Shown piece by piece: positions 1 to 11,246 of a stretch of 64,000 nt of DNA. The translations under genes were made by a program, and so were the position numbers. Positions within the stretch are counted from its first letter, which is position 1, and every line of letters begins with the position of its first letter. This DNA comes from Dermatophagoides farinae (lineage: Eukaryota; Arthropoda; Arachnida; Sarcoptiformes; Pyroglyphidae): NCBI RefSeq assembly GCF_024713945.1, contig NC_134684.1:2771001-2835000 (forward strand), read 5' to 3'. Below the pieces are notes generated by a model. It did not search any database. It saw nothing but the letters and a program-made list of their open reading frames with translations, and was not told the DNA's origin.

Positions 1-1811
1 TATAAACCACTGAGCATAGTTATTATGACGAATAAAATTGTCAATGCTGTAGCCATTAATTGGACATTCTTTGCATATATAACACCCCATACTTGTGCAT
101 ATGATTGCATTAATACTGTCAATAACCATACGAATAGAATTTGATGTGCAAATCGATTCCAGTTAATCATATAGTTATCCAGTATATAATATTCCGATAG
201 TACATAGCCAATAAATGCTTGATTGAATGCAAAAAAGGTCAATTCAATCAAATGAATAATTTGGAATGCCCAGAAAAAAGTACCCAAACTATACCATCCT
301 ATTAATGTGATGAAATTACCTTTTAATAAATATTTCAGAAACAATACAATACTTACCATTTTTATGTTCATTACAGAATACTGAACTCAATTCAACGACC
401 AATATGGAACTTAGACCAATCGAAACTAATGTCGTTGTAATGGCCATTGCTAGCTGATAAATCATAAATGATCCATCAATCAGTGATTCTTTTAATTTTT
501 CATTACAAGTATGATTAAATTGTTCCATCGAAACAATGTGACATCCACGTGATTTGATCATATCTTCATAGCTGGTATAACAGACAAAACCAACACAGAT
601 TCCTTGTAGTAATAAATAACAAAGAAAATATCGAATATCGGCAACAAAAATTAATCGAAATAATCGTTGTAATTGTATAAGTAGATCGTCGAAAGAAAAT
701 AATTTCGGATAACGTGCAATTCCATTTGGATTCCATTCATAGTTTTGATCATTGAAATTTTCTTCCAATTTAAAGCGACTAGCTTCTTCTTGTAGAGTAT
801 TGTCAGCTAAATCACGTACCAATTGGTCATCAATACCTTTGAAAAAATATTTATTTATCTTTTTTTGGATATTATCAAATTGAAAAAAAACTTACCATTA
901 TTTGCAATCCTTAAATATTCTTCGATTGGAGAGCGATCATCAGCTATTCGATGTTGTTGTACACATTCTAAACGGAATGACATTTCAGCCGGTGGACCAG
1001 AGAAGATACAAACGCCACCTTTGGCCAATATATAAAGATTATCAAATAGACTTAAGATTTCTGAACTAGGAGCATGTATCGAAACAATGATAGTTATTGG
1101 ATTATGATTGGCCAATTTTCGAAGGCATCCCATAACAACCAAAGCAGCTTCACTATCTAAACCGGTAGTTGGTTCATCCACAAATAAAAACGGCGGTTTT
1201 GATTCATAAGCCATTAGTTCTTGTGCAATGGCTACACGACGTTGTTGGCCACCCGAACATTGAATGAAAGGTGTACGTAATACTTTTGGATCGAGCATCA
1301 ATTCTTCGATAGTTGATTCGATATGAGCTTTAGCTTTATGACGATTTTCATATAGATTTTTAAAACGAAATGAATAATAAAGAATTTCTTCAACCGTAAA
1401 CCGGCCAAATATGATTTCATGAACAGATTGAGGAACAAAACTAACTAATGGTACACGGCTATTTCCTGGTATAATCATTCTATTTAAATAGATTCCAGAA
1501 TCTGAGGAAATGTTTTGAGTGGATACATTTCCAGTAAGACATTTAATCAATGATGTTTTGCCCGCACCAGATGGACCAAGTAAAGCATTCATACTATGAT
1601 GACGAACAAAACCATTCAAACGTCTTAAGATAACTTTACGTTGTTTAATTGGTAGCCAACTGCGATCATTTTCAAAATTCCATTCATCAACATCATATTG
1701 AAGATTTTTCCACAATAATGATACCGGTTGATGAATCGATCTGAATGATGAATGTTGTATTTGATTATCATTTTGTTGTCGATGATCATCATCATCTAGA
1801 CCATTGGCCAT
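1..1811 (-). CDS. ABCG (White-type) half-transporter, partial at window edge
   Basis: Three exons are visible: 896-1811, 357-836 and 1-319 (running off the window), with GT..AG introns of 59 bp (837-895) and 37 bp (320-356), both in phase 1. Exon 1 encodes the nucleotide-binding domain: Walker A GPSGAGKTS, ABC signature CSGGQQRR, Walker B LFVDEP followed by TTGLD, and the switch His in SIHAP. Exons 2 and 3 encode the start of the ABC2-type membrane domain, with hydrophobic segments and an ITMLSG-like helix at the edge. The NBD-before-TMD order and TTGLDS motif are typical of subfamily G, which exports lipids or xenobiotics at membranes; the substrate cannot be told. The start is taken as MANGLDD at 1811; an in-frame upstream Met at 1844 is possible. 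All visible catalytic motifs look intact. A piece of exon 1 (about 1333-1425) recurs as a relic near 6800 and 26670. Confidence 0.9.
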
Positions 1812-1844
1812 TATTTTATAAAATAAAATATGATTTAAACACAC

Positions 1845-3405
1845 AATATATTTTCAGCACAACAAGCAATGATGAATAAGCAGATTTTTTTTTTAGAAGA
1901 AAAACCACCAACAATTTGACAACCTTTTTATATTTCTGTTCATCCATTTTTATAATACCGTCGAACTTTTTTTCTCTATCTATTTTCACAGCATTTGTTT
2001 GTTTGTTTCTTTGTTGTTATTATTGGGTATTTCAATTTTTAATTATCCATGCATGCATGCATATCTTTGACACTGTTGTACATGTGTATGTGTGTGTGTG
2101 TATGTTTATGTGTTGTTTTTGTTGTTTACCATCATTAATAGCACTTAAGCAAGGTTAATGGTTGGTATCATGTCGTTTCATATTTCGTTTATCGTTATTT
2201 TGTATATCCATGGAATGTATCATCTCCCTTTCTTTAATTAAACTCCGCCTTAAATCGGAAATAAATGTTTATTTATTTTTTTTTTGCCAGTTCGACTGTA
2301 TTTTATATAGATATTATCATTCTCAAACCCTTGTACTTTCTATTTCTGTTCGGTAAAAATCTTGATGGCATGATAATCAGGTTTTTTTTTTGGTCCCCCT
2401 ATTCAAATTCACTTTTACTGTATTTGAATGTTTATGATAAAGAGAATTTCTAGAAAAAAAAATTGATCCTACCAAACAATTACTCCATCTCAACCACCTG
2501 GTGTGTGTTCAAAATAGTATTCCAAATGAAAAAAAATTCTATCAAAAACTAAGTTATTGTCCTTTTTTTTCAAGAGAAAAAATAAATTTATTCGACAAAC
2601 CTAATCATCATGACAATAATCATGTTATCATGAGAAAAACATGTTTATTTTTCACATGTTGTTGTTGTTGTTGTTGTTGTTTTGTTATTTACTTATTTTT
2701 TTTATTTTTTATTTATTCTTTTTTTTTTGTTCATCCAAAAGCAATAAGTACAAAATGTTTTACGTCCATCCATTAATGATTATGATAATGTGAAATCAAA
2801 TCGATTAATCGAAATTAAATTTAAAGAAAATAACTATGAAATCATCTGTGAAATCCAAAACGTATTGATGACGTATAAATTATCCTTCAATCAGTCATTT
2901 TAGTTAAATCAATAATAACGAAATTATCAAGAATGAACAACAAGAAGTGCAATTTAATACTTAAGAAATATACATGATGAAATCAATAAAAAATAAATGT
3001 TTACGAATTCATCAGTATTATTTCAATGAGATAAGCAACAGTTAACTATAGTTGTTTGTGTGAAGTATTTTGAAATAATAATGCTCATCATCATATAATT
3101 TAATTAAATTAAACAGGATGGGAAGAGATTTAAACAATATCGAAAAAAAAAATCAAAAACAATGTTCGTGAGAATGTACGATTATTTGTTGTCAAAAAAA
3201 TCAATTGATGTTGGATAATGAAAACAACATATCCGACAAAAATACAATATAAACACGAAACAACTAGTATCGAAACCAAATGCAAAGCGAAAGAAGAAGA
3301 AATAAAATCAAAGAGAAGGGAACCTGTTTGAAAATGAATAGGGGCTAATCGATACGACCAGTTCTAAAGTACGAAATGGCTACTACTTAGAGCAATTTGA
3401 ATAAA
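1845..3405. other. Intergenic, no gene seen
   Basis: AT-rich spacer between the 5' end of the ABCG gene and the 3' side of lipase A. It holds a short (TG)n tract near 2087-2103, a (TTG)n tract near 2658-2681 and many T or A homopolymers. Open frames here are short and low complexity. Sequence similar to the 3' flanks of the other two lipases begins at about 3405. Confidence 0.6.
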
Positions 3406-3493
3406 TTTGAATTAATAGGTACATTGAAAAAAAAAGAAAGTGTGAATGATTTGGTGGCAATCTCTTCAACAGTTCTTTTTGATTATTGCTTAT

Positions 3494-3499
3494 TTTATT
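3494..3499 (-). promoter_or_regulatory. Putative poly(A) signal of lipase A
   Basis: AATAAA on the minus strand about 180 nt past the lipase A stop. The same hexamer is kept at the matching place in the two paralogs (7059-7064 and 26910-26915), which supports a role in 3' end formation. This is position plus motif only. Confidence 0.4.
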
Positions 3500-3679
3500 C
3501 ATTTCTTGATTATGAATGCATTCAATGGAAATGAGCGATTCAAATGGCTATATCCAATTCATGAACATGAATTTTAACGAATAAAATCCTATTCAAAAAT
3601 CTATTAGTTAAATTTTTCAATTTTAACCAATCATTGTGCTTTGGTGGTGATTATTCTCGATCATCATCCCACATAGGTT

Positions 3680-5524
3680 TCATTTATGATTAGTTTGATT
3701 TCTTGAGTTGGATGATCTGGATCCGGTAAAATGTGTGATATCTTTGCCTGTTATTTCCACAGGTCCATTGCGGCTTTTCAGCACTGATGATAGTGAACGG
3801 CGTTTACTATTGATTTTTTTCCATTTTAAAATTAAAAAAAAAATAAATTCTTATTACAAATTAATCAATAAAACAAACCTTTCAGTATAGCCATTCATAT
3901 AGTTAAATTGAATCTCTTCGACAATAATTCGACTATTAGTTGAACTAGAAAGACCACTATTTATACCTGGAATCGCGGTAATAGCTTTATCAATACTAAC
4001 TGCAACCACATTCGGTAACACCTTATTTGTCAATGTTGCATCTACTGATTCGATGCGACCAAGTGATTTTTTGGATTTATGTAAATAGGTATATTCTTTG
4101 TTTGGTTCAAATTTTCTATCCATTAGAATATTTTCGCTGAAATCGTTTCGTAGACTGCCAGTAATGTTCATGGATAATCGACCATCAAAAGTAGGAAAGG
4201 AATTTCCGGTTCGAAGCTTATTTTTAAAAATTAATAATTAATTCAACACCAAGGATAATCTAAATATTAAAACTATACCTTGATCTGATAGAAAAAATAT
4301 GATAAAGGTTGGTCTTTCTGTGTATCAATATAATAGATGATCGGTTCTCGCCATTCTTTTGATAATTTCTGTTTTTGCCACCAATCAAACCATCTACCAA
4401 AGGGTTTACAATCATCTGAACCATCACGACAGGTACCACATCGGCCAGCTTCAAATGCTTCATAGTTTTTGCATCGATAACCCATTGATTCGAAATCATC
4501 ATCTTTCAATTCATCATATTTCATTAATTTATAAGTGACAAATAGATGCGAGCAAGCTACTGTTTCTTGTCCTCCTTCATATACTCCTTTTGTCAATGGT
4601 GCCGCAATTCCGGAAACGGAATCGCAACCGGGCTGTGTTTCACCCCCATTGGGAAAAAAATTATAGTGACCAGACGGGGTGAGTGTTCCTAAGCCATCGA
4701 GTAAGTTCTTACCACCATTTGTATGGATGGATACAACTAATTTTGCATCATTCGGAACTAGACGACCGTCTTCGCTAACATCATTGAATGCTGGACCAGC
4801 AGGATCAAGACCAAGTATCAATCGTACTTTCGGATTACGTAAACGTTTGCCAGCAAAACCACTAATTTGTCCTCCTAAACTATGTCCCATAATTGTATAA
4901 TGATCATTGTTTGTATTGTAAACGTTGTTCATTTTTTCAATAAATTTTGCAATTATAGCACCAACCAATCTGGTATTGGATGATGACTGTAAATAGTTCA
5001 CATGAATTGAACCACCACGCCAATCGACAGCTATAACATTCAATGAACATGGTTGTGCTCGTAGAATAAGATCTTTTAAATCTCCCATCCACTTGAATTG
5101 AGTATAATAATCTACGTAACCATGTATTATAAATATTGTACGTTTTTTTGGATCATAGTTGATATTATGCAAATCTCTTTCAGTTACGTTATATGGTAAA
5201 ATAGTTGGATTATAACGATCACGACAGGAGAATACATGGAATTTCGTATCAATATTTTCGGGAGAATCAGGATAATGACCAAATACATTTGCCGTTTGAA
5301 TGTCGTTGCTCAATTGAGCTTTTTTAAAACAACCAAATTCACCATAACAAACTTCATCTATGATTTGAATTTTCAAAAAAAAAATATGTAACTTAACATT
5401 GTATACAATTAATGATGATTTTTAAATAAAAAAAAATTATACCTTTATTTTGACCATTGCATTCAATATATGTTATAGAAATAATGAAGATTACAGATGA
5501 AATACAAATGAATGATTTATACAT
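3680..5524 (-). CDS. Secreted pancreatic-lipase-family lipase, copy A
   Basis: Four exons: 5443-5524, 4279-5357, 3879-4216 and 3680-3806; the exon lengths sum to 542 codons. Exon 1 is a signal peptide (MYKSFICISS then a hydrophobic core). Exon 2 is the alpha/beta-hydrolase domain, opening with the EVCYGEFGCF motif like the pancreatic lipase N-terminus. Its catalytic triad is recognisable: Ser in GHSLGGQ, Asp in GLDPAGPAF, His in ACSHLF. Exons 3 and 4 give a C-terminal region of about 150 residues in the place of the PLAT domain. The family hydrolyses triglycerides or phospholipids outside the cell; digestive use in the gut is inferred. Compared with copies B and C it lacks five codons in exon 3. 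It also carries a net 2-base deletion near 3705-3715 that changes the last residues and stops the protein early. The catalytic part is intact. Confidence 0.88.
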
Positions 5525-5545
5525 TTTTAATCCAATTCGTTAACT

Positions 5546-5752
5546 ATATATTCAAATTGTTCAGATGGTAAACAATAAAACGAAAAAATAAACGCTAAAA
5601 TAGAAAGAAAAAAAAAGATGAAATTAAAATTCATGTTCACACACACACAAGTGTTTATATAATAATTTTATATAAATTAATCATCAATAATCAATAATGA
5701 TTGATTTATGATCGTTGATGTTGAAATGATTTTACCATTGATTTTTAAATTT
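5546..5752. other. About 200 bp present only upstream of lipase A
   Basis: The 5' flanks of copies A and B match next to the start codon (to about 5545 in A) and again from about 5753 to 5890 in A. The intervening ~200 bp has no counterpart in B or C, where the two matching parts abut near 9172. This is either an insertion in A or a deletion before B and C arose. It contains a short (CA)n run and no recognisable element. Confidence 0.5.
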
Positions 5753-5899
5753 AGTACAATTATCAAAAAAAAAAAAAAAATTAGAATTTCAAAACACATA
5801 AACAGACAGAAAAAAAATTGATTGAATAAAAAAATCATTCGATTCGAATTAATAGACACACATAGATACACAAAATGTATGTAACAACCACTACGTTAA

Positions 5900-6785
5900 A
5901 AATATCGATGGCATTCAATGATGACTGATTATAAAATTTAAAAAAAAAAAAAATTTTGGTATTTTTTTCCGATTGGACTTTGAATTTACTCATAAACCTG
6001 AATGAATTGTCTATATATCTTTGTTTCAGTTCACTAGCACGTATATATGGGCAATCCATGTGATTATCAATGTCTGTCAATAGAATTTTTGTTGATTAAT
6101 TTTTTTTTTCAAATTTTCATTCAATATAATCAATGATTAGTAGGAAAAAAATAACCAATCATTACCATCATCATCATTATCATTATGATGGTAAAAAAAA
6201 CATGATAATTATAAATTATTTGATTTGATTGATAAATAATAAACTTTGTGATTGGCCTTGAATTTTTTTTTTGTCAAACATATGACCAAAAAAACAACAA
6301 CAACAACAACAACCAAATTCTTTTTATCTTTTGGCATGTGTCATTTTTGTGAGAATATGTTATTCAAAAAAAATTTTTTTGTAAAAACATTTAAGAATAA
6401 TATATAAATCTTCTTAACCTCAACATACAAAAATAATCAATTCAACAAGATTTGTATTGCAAAATCACTTGAATAGCGTGATGGTTTTTGTTTCTTCCCA
6501 TATCGCCGCCAGTATTTCATTTGAAATTTCATTTTTTTTCTCTTGTGTACAATGAAATAATTATGAAAACAAACAAACAAACAAACAAAAAAAACGATAA
6601 ACACTTGTTGCTTGTAAAAAAAAATGGAATAATTCCAATGGAATATTGGCCCCTCTCTCTTTTTTTTTATCGGTTATGAATACAATATATCCGAGGGCAT
6701 TGTATGTGAGATATTATAAAATCACTAATATCACATGTCAATGTGCTATGTTGAGAGGCGAAAAAAAAATGAAAAAAAAAATTCG
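5900..6785. other. Intergenic, no gene seen
   Basis: AT-rich spacer with homopolymer runs, an (ACA)n tract near 6292-6311 and an (AAAC)n tract near 6562-6590. The only longer minus-strand frame (5835-6080) matches nothing I recognise and lacks convincing splice context. Confidence 0.5.
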
Positions 6786-6788
6786 AAC

Positions 6789-6972
6789 AAAGCTTTATGA
6801 CGATTTTTATGTAGATTTTTTTTTTTAAATGAAATTCATAATAATTTCTTCCATAGTAAATTGGCCAAATATAATTTCACATAAACATCATGAAATGCTG
6901 GACCAGTTGGATCAAAACCAAATGTTAATCATGCATTGACCAATCTGGTATTAGATGATGACAATCAAAATA
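6789..6972 (-). pseudogene. Chimeric relic: ABCG exon fragment joined to two lipase fragments (copy 1)
   Basis: Three blocks lie end to end. 6789-6884 resembles the ABCG gene at about 1333-1425 (shared GCTTTATGACGATTTT, then TAAATTGGCCAAATATAATT against TAAACCGGCCAAATATGATT). 6885-6932 resembles lipase exon 2 at about 4778-4828 (AATGCTGGACCAG). 6937-6965 resembles lipase exon 2 at about 4964-4995 (CCAATCTGGTATTAGATGATG). All keep the parental strand, but the roughly 130 bp that separate the two lipase pieces in the gene are missing. No open frame survives. It lies just past the lipase B 3' end and was copied with that gene to 26658. Confidence 0.75.
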
Positions 6973-7260
6973 ATTTGAATTGAGTGATACATTAAAAAAA
7001 GGTGTGAATAATTTAGTGACAATCTCTTGGACAGTTTTTTTTTTTTTTGATTATCACTTTTATTCATTTCTTGATTATGAATGGATTCAATAAAAATGAA
7101 CGATTAAAATGGCTATATCCAATTCGTGAACATAAATTTTAACGAATAAAATCTTAGACTTTTTTCTAAATTACTTTTAAAAATCCTATTCAAAAATCTA
7201 ATAATTAAGTTTTTCAATGTTAACCAAACATTGTGCTTCGAGGGTGATTATCTTCGATCA

Positions 7261-9137
7261 TCATCCCACATGTGTTTCATTTATGATTAGTTTAATTTCT
7301 ATATTGTTAGATGATTTAAATTTGGTGAAATGTGTGACATCTTTGTTTGTTACTTGCACGGGTCCATTTCGGCTTCTCAACACTGATGACAGTGAACGGC
7401 GTTTACTATTGATTTTTTTCATTTTAAAATTAAAAAAAAATAAATTCTTATTACCAATCAAATAAATAAATAAAACAAACCTTTCAGAATAGCTATTCAA
7501 GTAGTTGAATTGAATCTCTTCGACAACAATTTGACTTTTGATTAAACTGGGGAGATCAGCACTGGTCACTTCACTATTTACCTCAGGAATCGCGGTGATA
7601 GCTTTATCCATACTAACTGCAACCACCTTCGGTAACACCTTATTTGTCAATGTTAAATCTGCGGATTCGATACGACCAAGCGATTTTCTAGATTTATATA
7701 GATAGGTGTATTCTTTGTTTGGTTCAAATTTTTTATCCATTAGAATATTTTCGCTGAAATCGTTTCGTAGACTACCAGTAATGTTCATGGATAATCGACC
7801 ATCAAAAGTAGGGAAGGAACTTCCGGTTCGAAGCTTATTTTTAAAAATTAATAATTAATCCAACACCAAGGATAATCTAAATATTGAAACTATACCTTGA
7901 TCTGATAGAAAAAATATGATAAAGGTTGGTCTTTCTGCGTATCAATATAATAGATGATCGGTTCTCGCCATTCTTTTGATAATTTTTGTGTTTGCCACCA
8001 ATCAAACCATCTACCAAAGGGTTTACAATCATCTGAACCTTCACGACAATTGCCACACTGACCAGCTTCAAATGCTTCATAGTTTTTGCAGCGATAACCC
8101 ATTGATTCGAAATCATCATCTTTCGATTCATTATATTTCATCAACTTATAAACGACGAATAGATGCGAGCAAGCTACTGTCATTTGAAATCCTTCATATG
8201 CACCTTTTGTCAATGGTGCAGCAATTCCGGAAACGAAATCGCAACCAGGCTGTGTTTCACCCCCATTGGGAAAAAAATTATAGTGACCAGACGGGTTGAG
8301 TGTACCTATGCCATCGAGGGCGTTCTTACCACCATTTGTATGGATAGATACAACTAATTTTGCATCATCCGGAACTAGACGACCGTCTTCGTTAACATCA
8401 TTGAATGCTGGACCAGCTGGATCAAGACCAAGTATCAATCGTGCTTTCGGATTACGTAAATGTTTGCCAGTAAAACCACTAATTTGTCCTCCTAAACTAT
8501 GTCCCATAATTGTATAATGATCATTGTCTGTCTTGTAAACATTGTTCATTTTTTCAATAAATTTTGCAATCATAGCGCCAACCAATCTGGTATTGGATGA
8601 TGACTGTAAATAGTCGATATGCATTGAACCACCACGCCAATCGACAGCTATAACATTCAATGAACATGGCTTTGCTTGTAGAATAAGATCTTTTAAATCT
8701 CCCATCCACTTGAATTGAGTATAATAATCAACATAACCATGTATTATAAATATTGTGCGTTTTTTTGGATCATAGTTCAAATTATGAAAATCTTTTTCAG
8801 TTACGTTATAAGGCAAAATAGTTGGATTATAACGATCATGACAGGAAAATACATGGAATTTTGCATTAATTTTTTCGGGAGTATCAGGATAGTGACCAAA
8901 TACATTTTCCGCTTTAATGTCCATGCTCAATTGAGCTTTTTTAAAACAACCAAATTCACCATAACAAACTTCATCTATGATTTGAATTTTCAAAAAAAAA
9001 ATGGAATTCAACATCGTATACAATTAATGATGATTTTTAAATAAAAAAATTATACCTTTATTTTGACCATTGCATTCAATATATGTTATGGAAATAATGA
9101 AGATTATAGATGAAATACAAATGAATGATTTATACAT
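7261..9137 (-). CDS. Secreted pancreatic-lipase-family lipase, copy B
   Basis: Exons 9056-9137, 7896-8974, 7481-7833 and 7261-7405, in the same phases as copies A and C, give 552 residues. The order is signal peptide, alpha/beta-hydrolase domain with GHSLGGQ, GLDPAGPAF and ACSHLF, then a C-terminal domain ending in NETHVG before the stop. Introns are about 75 to 80 bp; the last one happens to be open in frame, so exons 3 and 4 read through on paper, but the GT and AG borders match the paralogs. The EVCYGEFGCF start of the mature chain is as in pancreatic lipases. It is almost identical to copy C, 19.85 kb away, and clearly more distant from copy A. No damage is seen. Extracellular lipid hydrolysis is expected from the family; the substrate is unknown. 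Confidence 0.9.
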
Positions 9138-9654
9138 TTTTAATCCAATTCGTTAACTATAGTACAATTATTATATAACAACAAAAAAAATTGGATGAAT
9201 AAAAAAAATCAATCGATTCGAATAAATTTATTATAATAGACACATACACAATGTATGTAACAACAGCTGCAGAATTTCAAAACAATAACATTTAATAAAA
9301 TTCATCATCATCATATAAAAACATTACCGAAATATGAACATTAACATGGAATATGTAAATCTTCACGATGAATATTGAATATTTTGAAGCTTCAAGATGT
9401 TAATTTACAGATTGTGAAAACAATTTAAATTTTTTTTGTTGAATTTATTTCAATTCTTCTAGGTGTGCAAAGTTTTTTTTGTCAACAGTGAAGAAACAGA
9501 AAATTTTTTGTGAAAAATCTTTTTCAGATTTGCTGTATTTATATAGATTTCAATGAAATCAGTATCCATTATGTATAAGTAGACCTACAACCTAACCACT
9601 AATTGTCAAGCTACCACCGAAAAAAACCGTTTCAAATTTTAAGTTAATCAACAG

Positions 9655-9790
9655 AAATGGATTTGAATCGCTTCATCTGGATAATTCGACAAATTCCTAG
9701 TCGCCATAATAACAAAAATGTGAACTGACATCCAAGTATTTGTATGCTTTGATCGATGACAATCGTAAATCCACTTCTGAAAGAATTAAA
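9655..9790 (-). pseudogene. Decayed exon of an unidentified gene next to lipase B
   Basis: On the minus strand a good splice acceptor (TTAATTCTTTCAG at about 9780-9792) precedes a frame reading SGFTIVID. After a one-base shift the adjoining frame continues with a plausible coding stretch (TNTWMSVHIFVIMATRN in the other copy, 29483-29608). GFTIVID recalls the start of CRAL-TRIO domains in Trio/PLEKHG4-type exchange factors, but the piece is too short to name. It is shared by both arms of the duplication; only this copy keeps the acceptor. Confidence 0.35.
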
Positions 9791-9791
9791 A

Positions 9792-11045
9792 CAATTTATT
9801 ATTATTATGGATCTATGCAACCATGTCAGCTTGAAAACATACAAACGACAACCGTATAGCTCAATCAAATTAATGGAGCTTGAAATTGTTTAAAAAGTGA
9901 TCACAGTGTTTGAAAAAAAATCAAATCTCAAAACCAAACAATCCAAATCAAATAAAAAAAAATGAATGATATCCTGAAAAATAAATTGAGTGATTACCCA
10001 TCCCGTTGATGTGCGAATGTCATCAGCAAAAAAAAAATAAAAATAAAATCCATAAAATCATCAACGAATGAAAAGCTGTTGGAAAAAAAATTAGAACAAA
10101 GAGGCATTAGAAATATATGAAAATATATTCCTTACGATGAATTTGGTTTGGTCATTGAAATTTGTGTATGCATAAATCAGAGCTCAACACTAGCTATTCA
10201 TATTATTAATTTCAATCATTGGATAGAGGGAGAGAGAGAGAGAGAGAGCGAGAGTAAAAGAATTAATTCTTTTCTTGAAACAATGAACAAAAATTCTAAT
10301 CATGTGATGCAATCATCAATCGTCATCATCATATGTGTATCGTAATAATAATATAATTCTAGGTTAAGCCTCATACACATCCATGACAAGCAAAAAAAAA
10401 AAAAAAGAAAAATTCAATTAAATGAATAAACCCAAAAAAAAAAATTGTCGGTACTGATCTGATTTGAATCGTAGTAGTATGGAAATTTTTTTTTCTGGAC
10501 CTTGATGACCGAAATCTACATTCAACTATATAGATTTGTATATTTATTTGGCAAGCAAATGTACTGAATGAAATCTATCTGATGGAAAATATGTCAACAA
10601 ACAAATGTGGAAGACATGGATAAAGATAGCACACACACACACACACACACACACATACAAATGTCCGGAGATGTATTTGCTTTTATCAACATTACAAAAT
10701 TCAATCATCAATTTTTTTTTTTCATAATTCCTCATAAGAATTTTAGTTCTACAATGTTTTTCAAATGATAATTGAATTTTCTCAATGTTCTCCCAGTGAA
10801 TTCAATGATTCTGTACTCGTTTTATTTTGTTTGGTTTCAATCATAATCGATACCACTGATAAAGTATGTTGGCCACAGATGTTATGTGCCTGAATTGAAT
10901 TTGAAAGAAAAAAAGAAGAAAACAATTTTTTTTTCACTTTGATGCATCATCAAAGACAATTGGAATCTCATTCTTATTCGCTTTTTGTTGGTCAGAATGA
11001 TGATTATTATAACATGATGATCATCATAATTTGTTCATTCTGTTG
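9792..11045. other. Intergenic, no gene seen
   Basis: AT-rich DNA between the duplicated lipase block and the MITE, with (GA)n and (CA)n microsatellites and homopolymers. I see no coding frame with splice support. Confidence 0.5.
10629..10655. repeat. (CA)n microsatellite
   Basis: Uninterrupted CA dinucleotide run of about 13 units in intergenic DNA. A (GA)n run also lies at about 10229-10248. Confidence 0.9.
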
Positions 11046-11047
11046 TA

Positions 11048-11246
11048 CAGTAATACCCCGCTTAACGCGGGGGTTACGTTCCAAAAATTCTGAGCGTTAA
11101 GCGAAACAGCGCTAAGCGGGGCTATCTTTACATAATGCATTTTTACCCTTCATATACAATGTAACAATGTAATGCAATGTAGGGTAATTATACAGCGTTA
11201 TATCGAATCAGCGCTAAACGGGGCAGCGTTAAGCGGGGTATGAGTG
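11048..11246. mobile_element. MITE, pogo/Tigger-like, with TA target-site duplication
   Basis: A 199 bp non-coding element. The left end CAGTAATACCCCGCTTAACG and the inverted right end (CACTCATACCCCGCTTAACG when read from the other strand) form terminal inverted repeats. Both are followed inward by further GCGTTAAGCGGGG-type copies, so the ends are largely self-complementary. TA flanks both sides (11046-11047 and 11247-11248), the target site of the Tc1/mariner-pogo superfamily, and the CAG start fits pogo/Tigger ends. It is strikingly GC-rich against its surroundings. There is no transposase, so any movement would need one from elsewhere. Confidence 0.85.

Larger units (their letters stand above)
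6789..9772. repeat. Segmental duplication, left copy (contains lipase B)
   Basis: About 2.95 kb matches 26658-29608 in the same orientation, covering the chimeric relic, the 3' flank, all lipase exons and introns, and the 5' flank to about 9772. Introns and flanks are nearly as alike as exons, which indicates recent duplication or gene conversion. Small indels occur in poly-T and ATC runs. On the right the match stops at the GTAAATCC shared by both copies (here followed by ACTTCTG). Confidence 0.85.

Noticed and set aside
4679-4900. Plus-strand open frame opposite lipase A, repeated at 8296-8517 and 28153-28368
   Set aside because: It is an antisense shadow of the conserved lipase exon; it recurs only because the lipase does.
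5835-6080. Minus-strand frame starting MTDIDNHMDCPYIRASEL upstream of lipase A
   Set aside because: It looks coding-like for about 40 residues but has no family match I recognise, no clear splice context and a poly-F tail.
7261-7788. Single 175-codon frame covering lipase exons 3 and 4 of copy B (and the same in copy C)
   Set aside because: The ~75 bp intron happens to be open, but GT/AG borders and copy A, where the intron has stops, show two exons.
10629-10655. Direct-repeat arrays considered as CRISPR-like or satellite arrays
   Set aside because: They are simple dinucleotide or trinucleotide microsatellites without spacers, in a eukaryotic genome.
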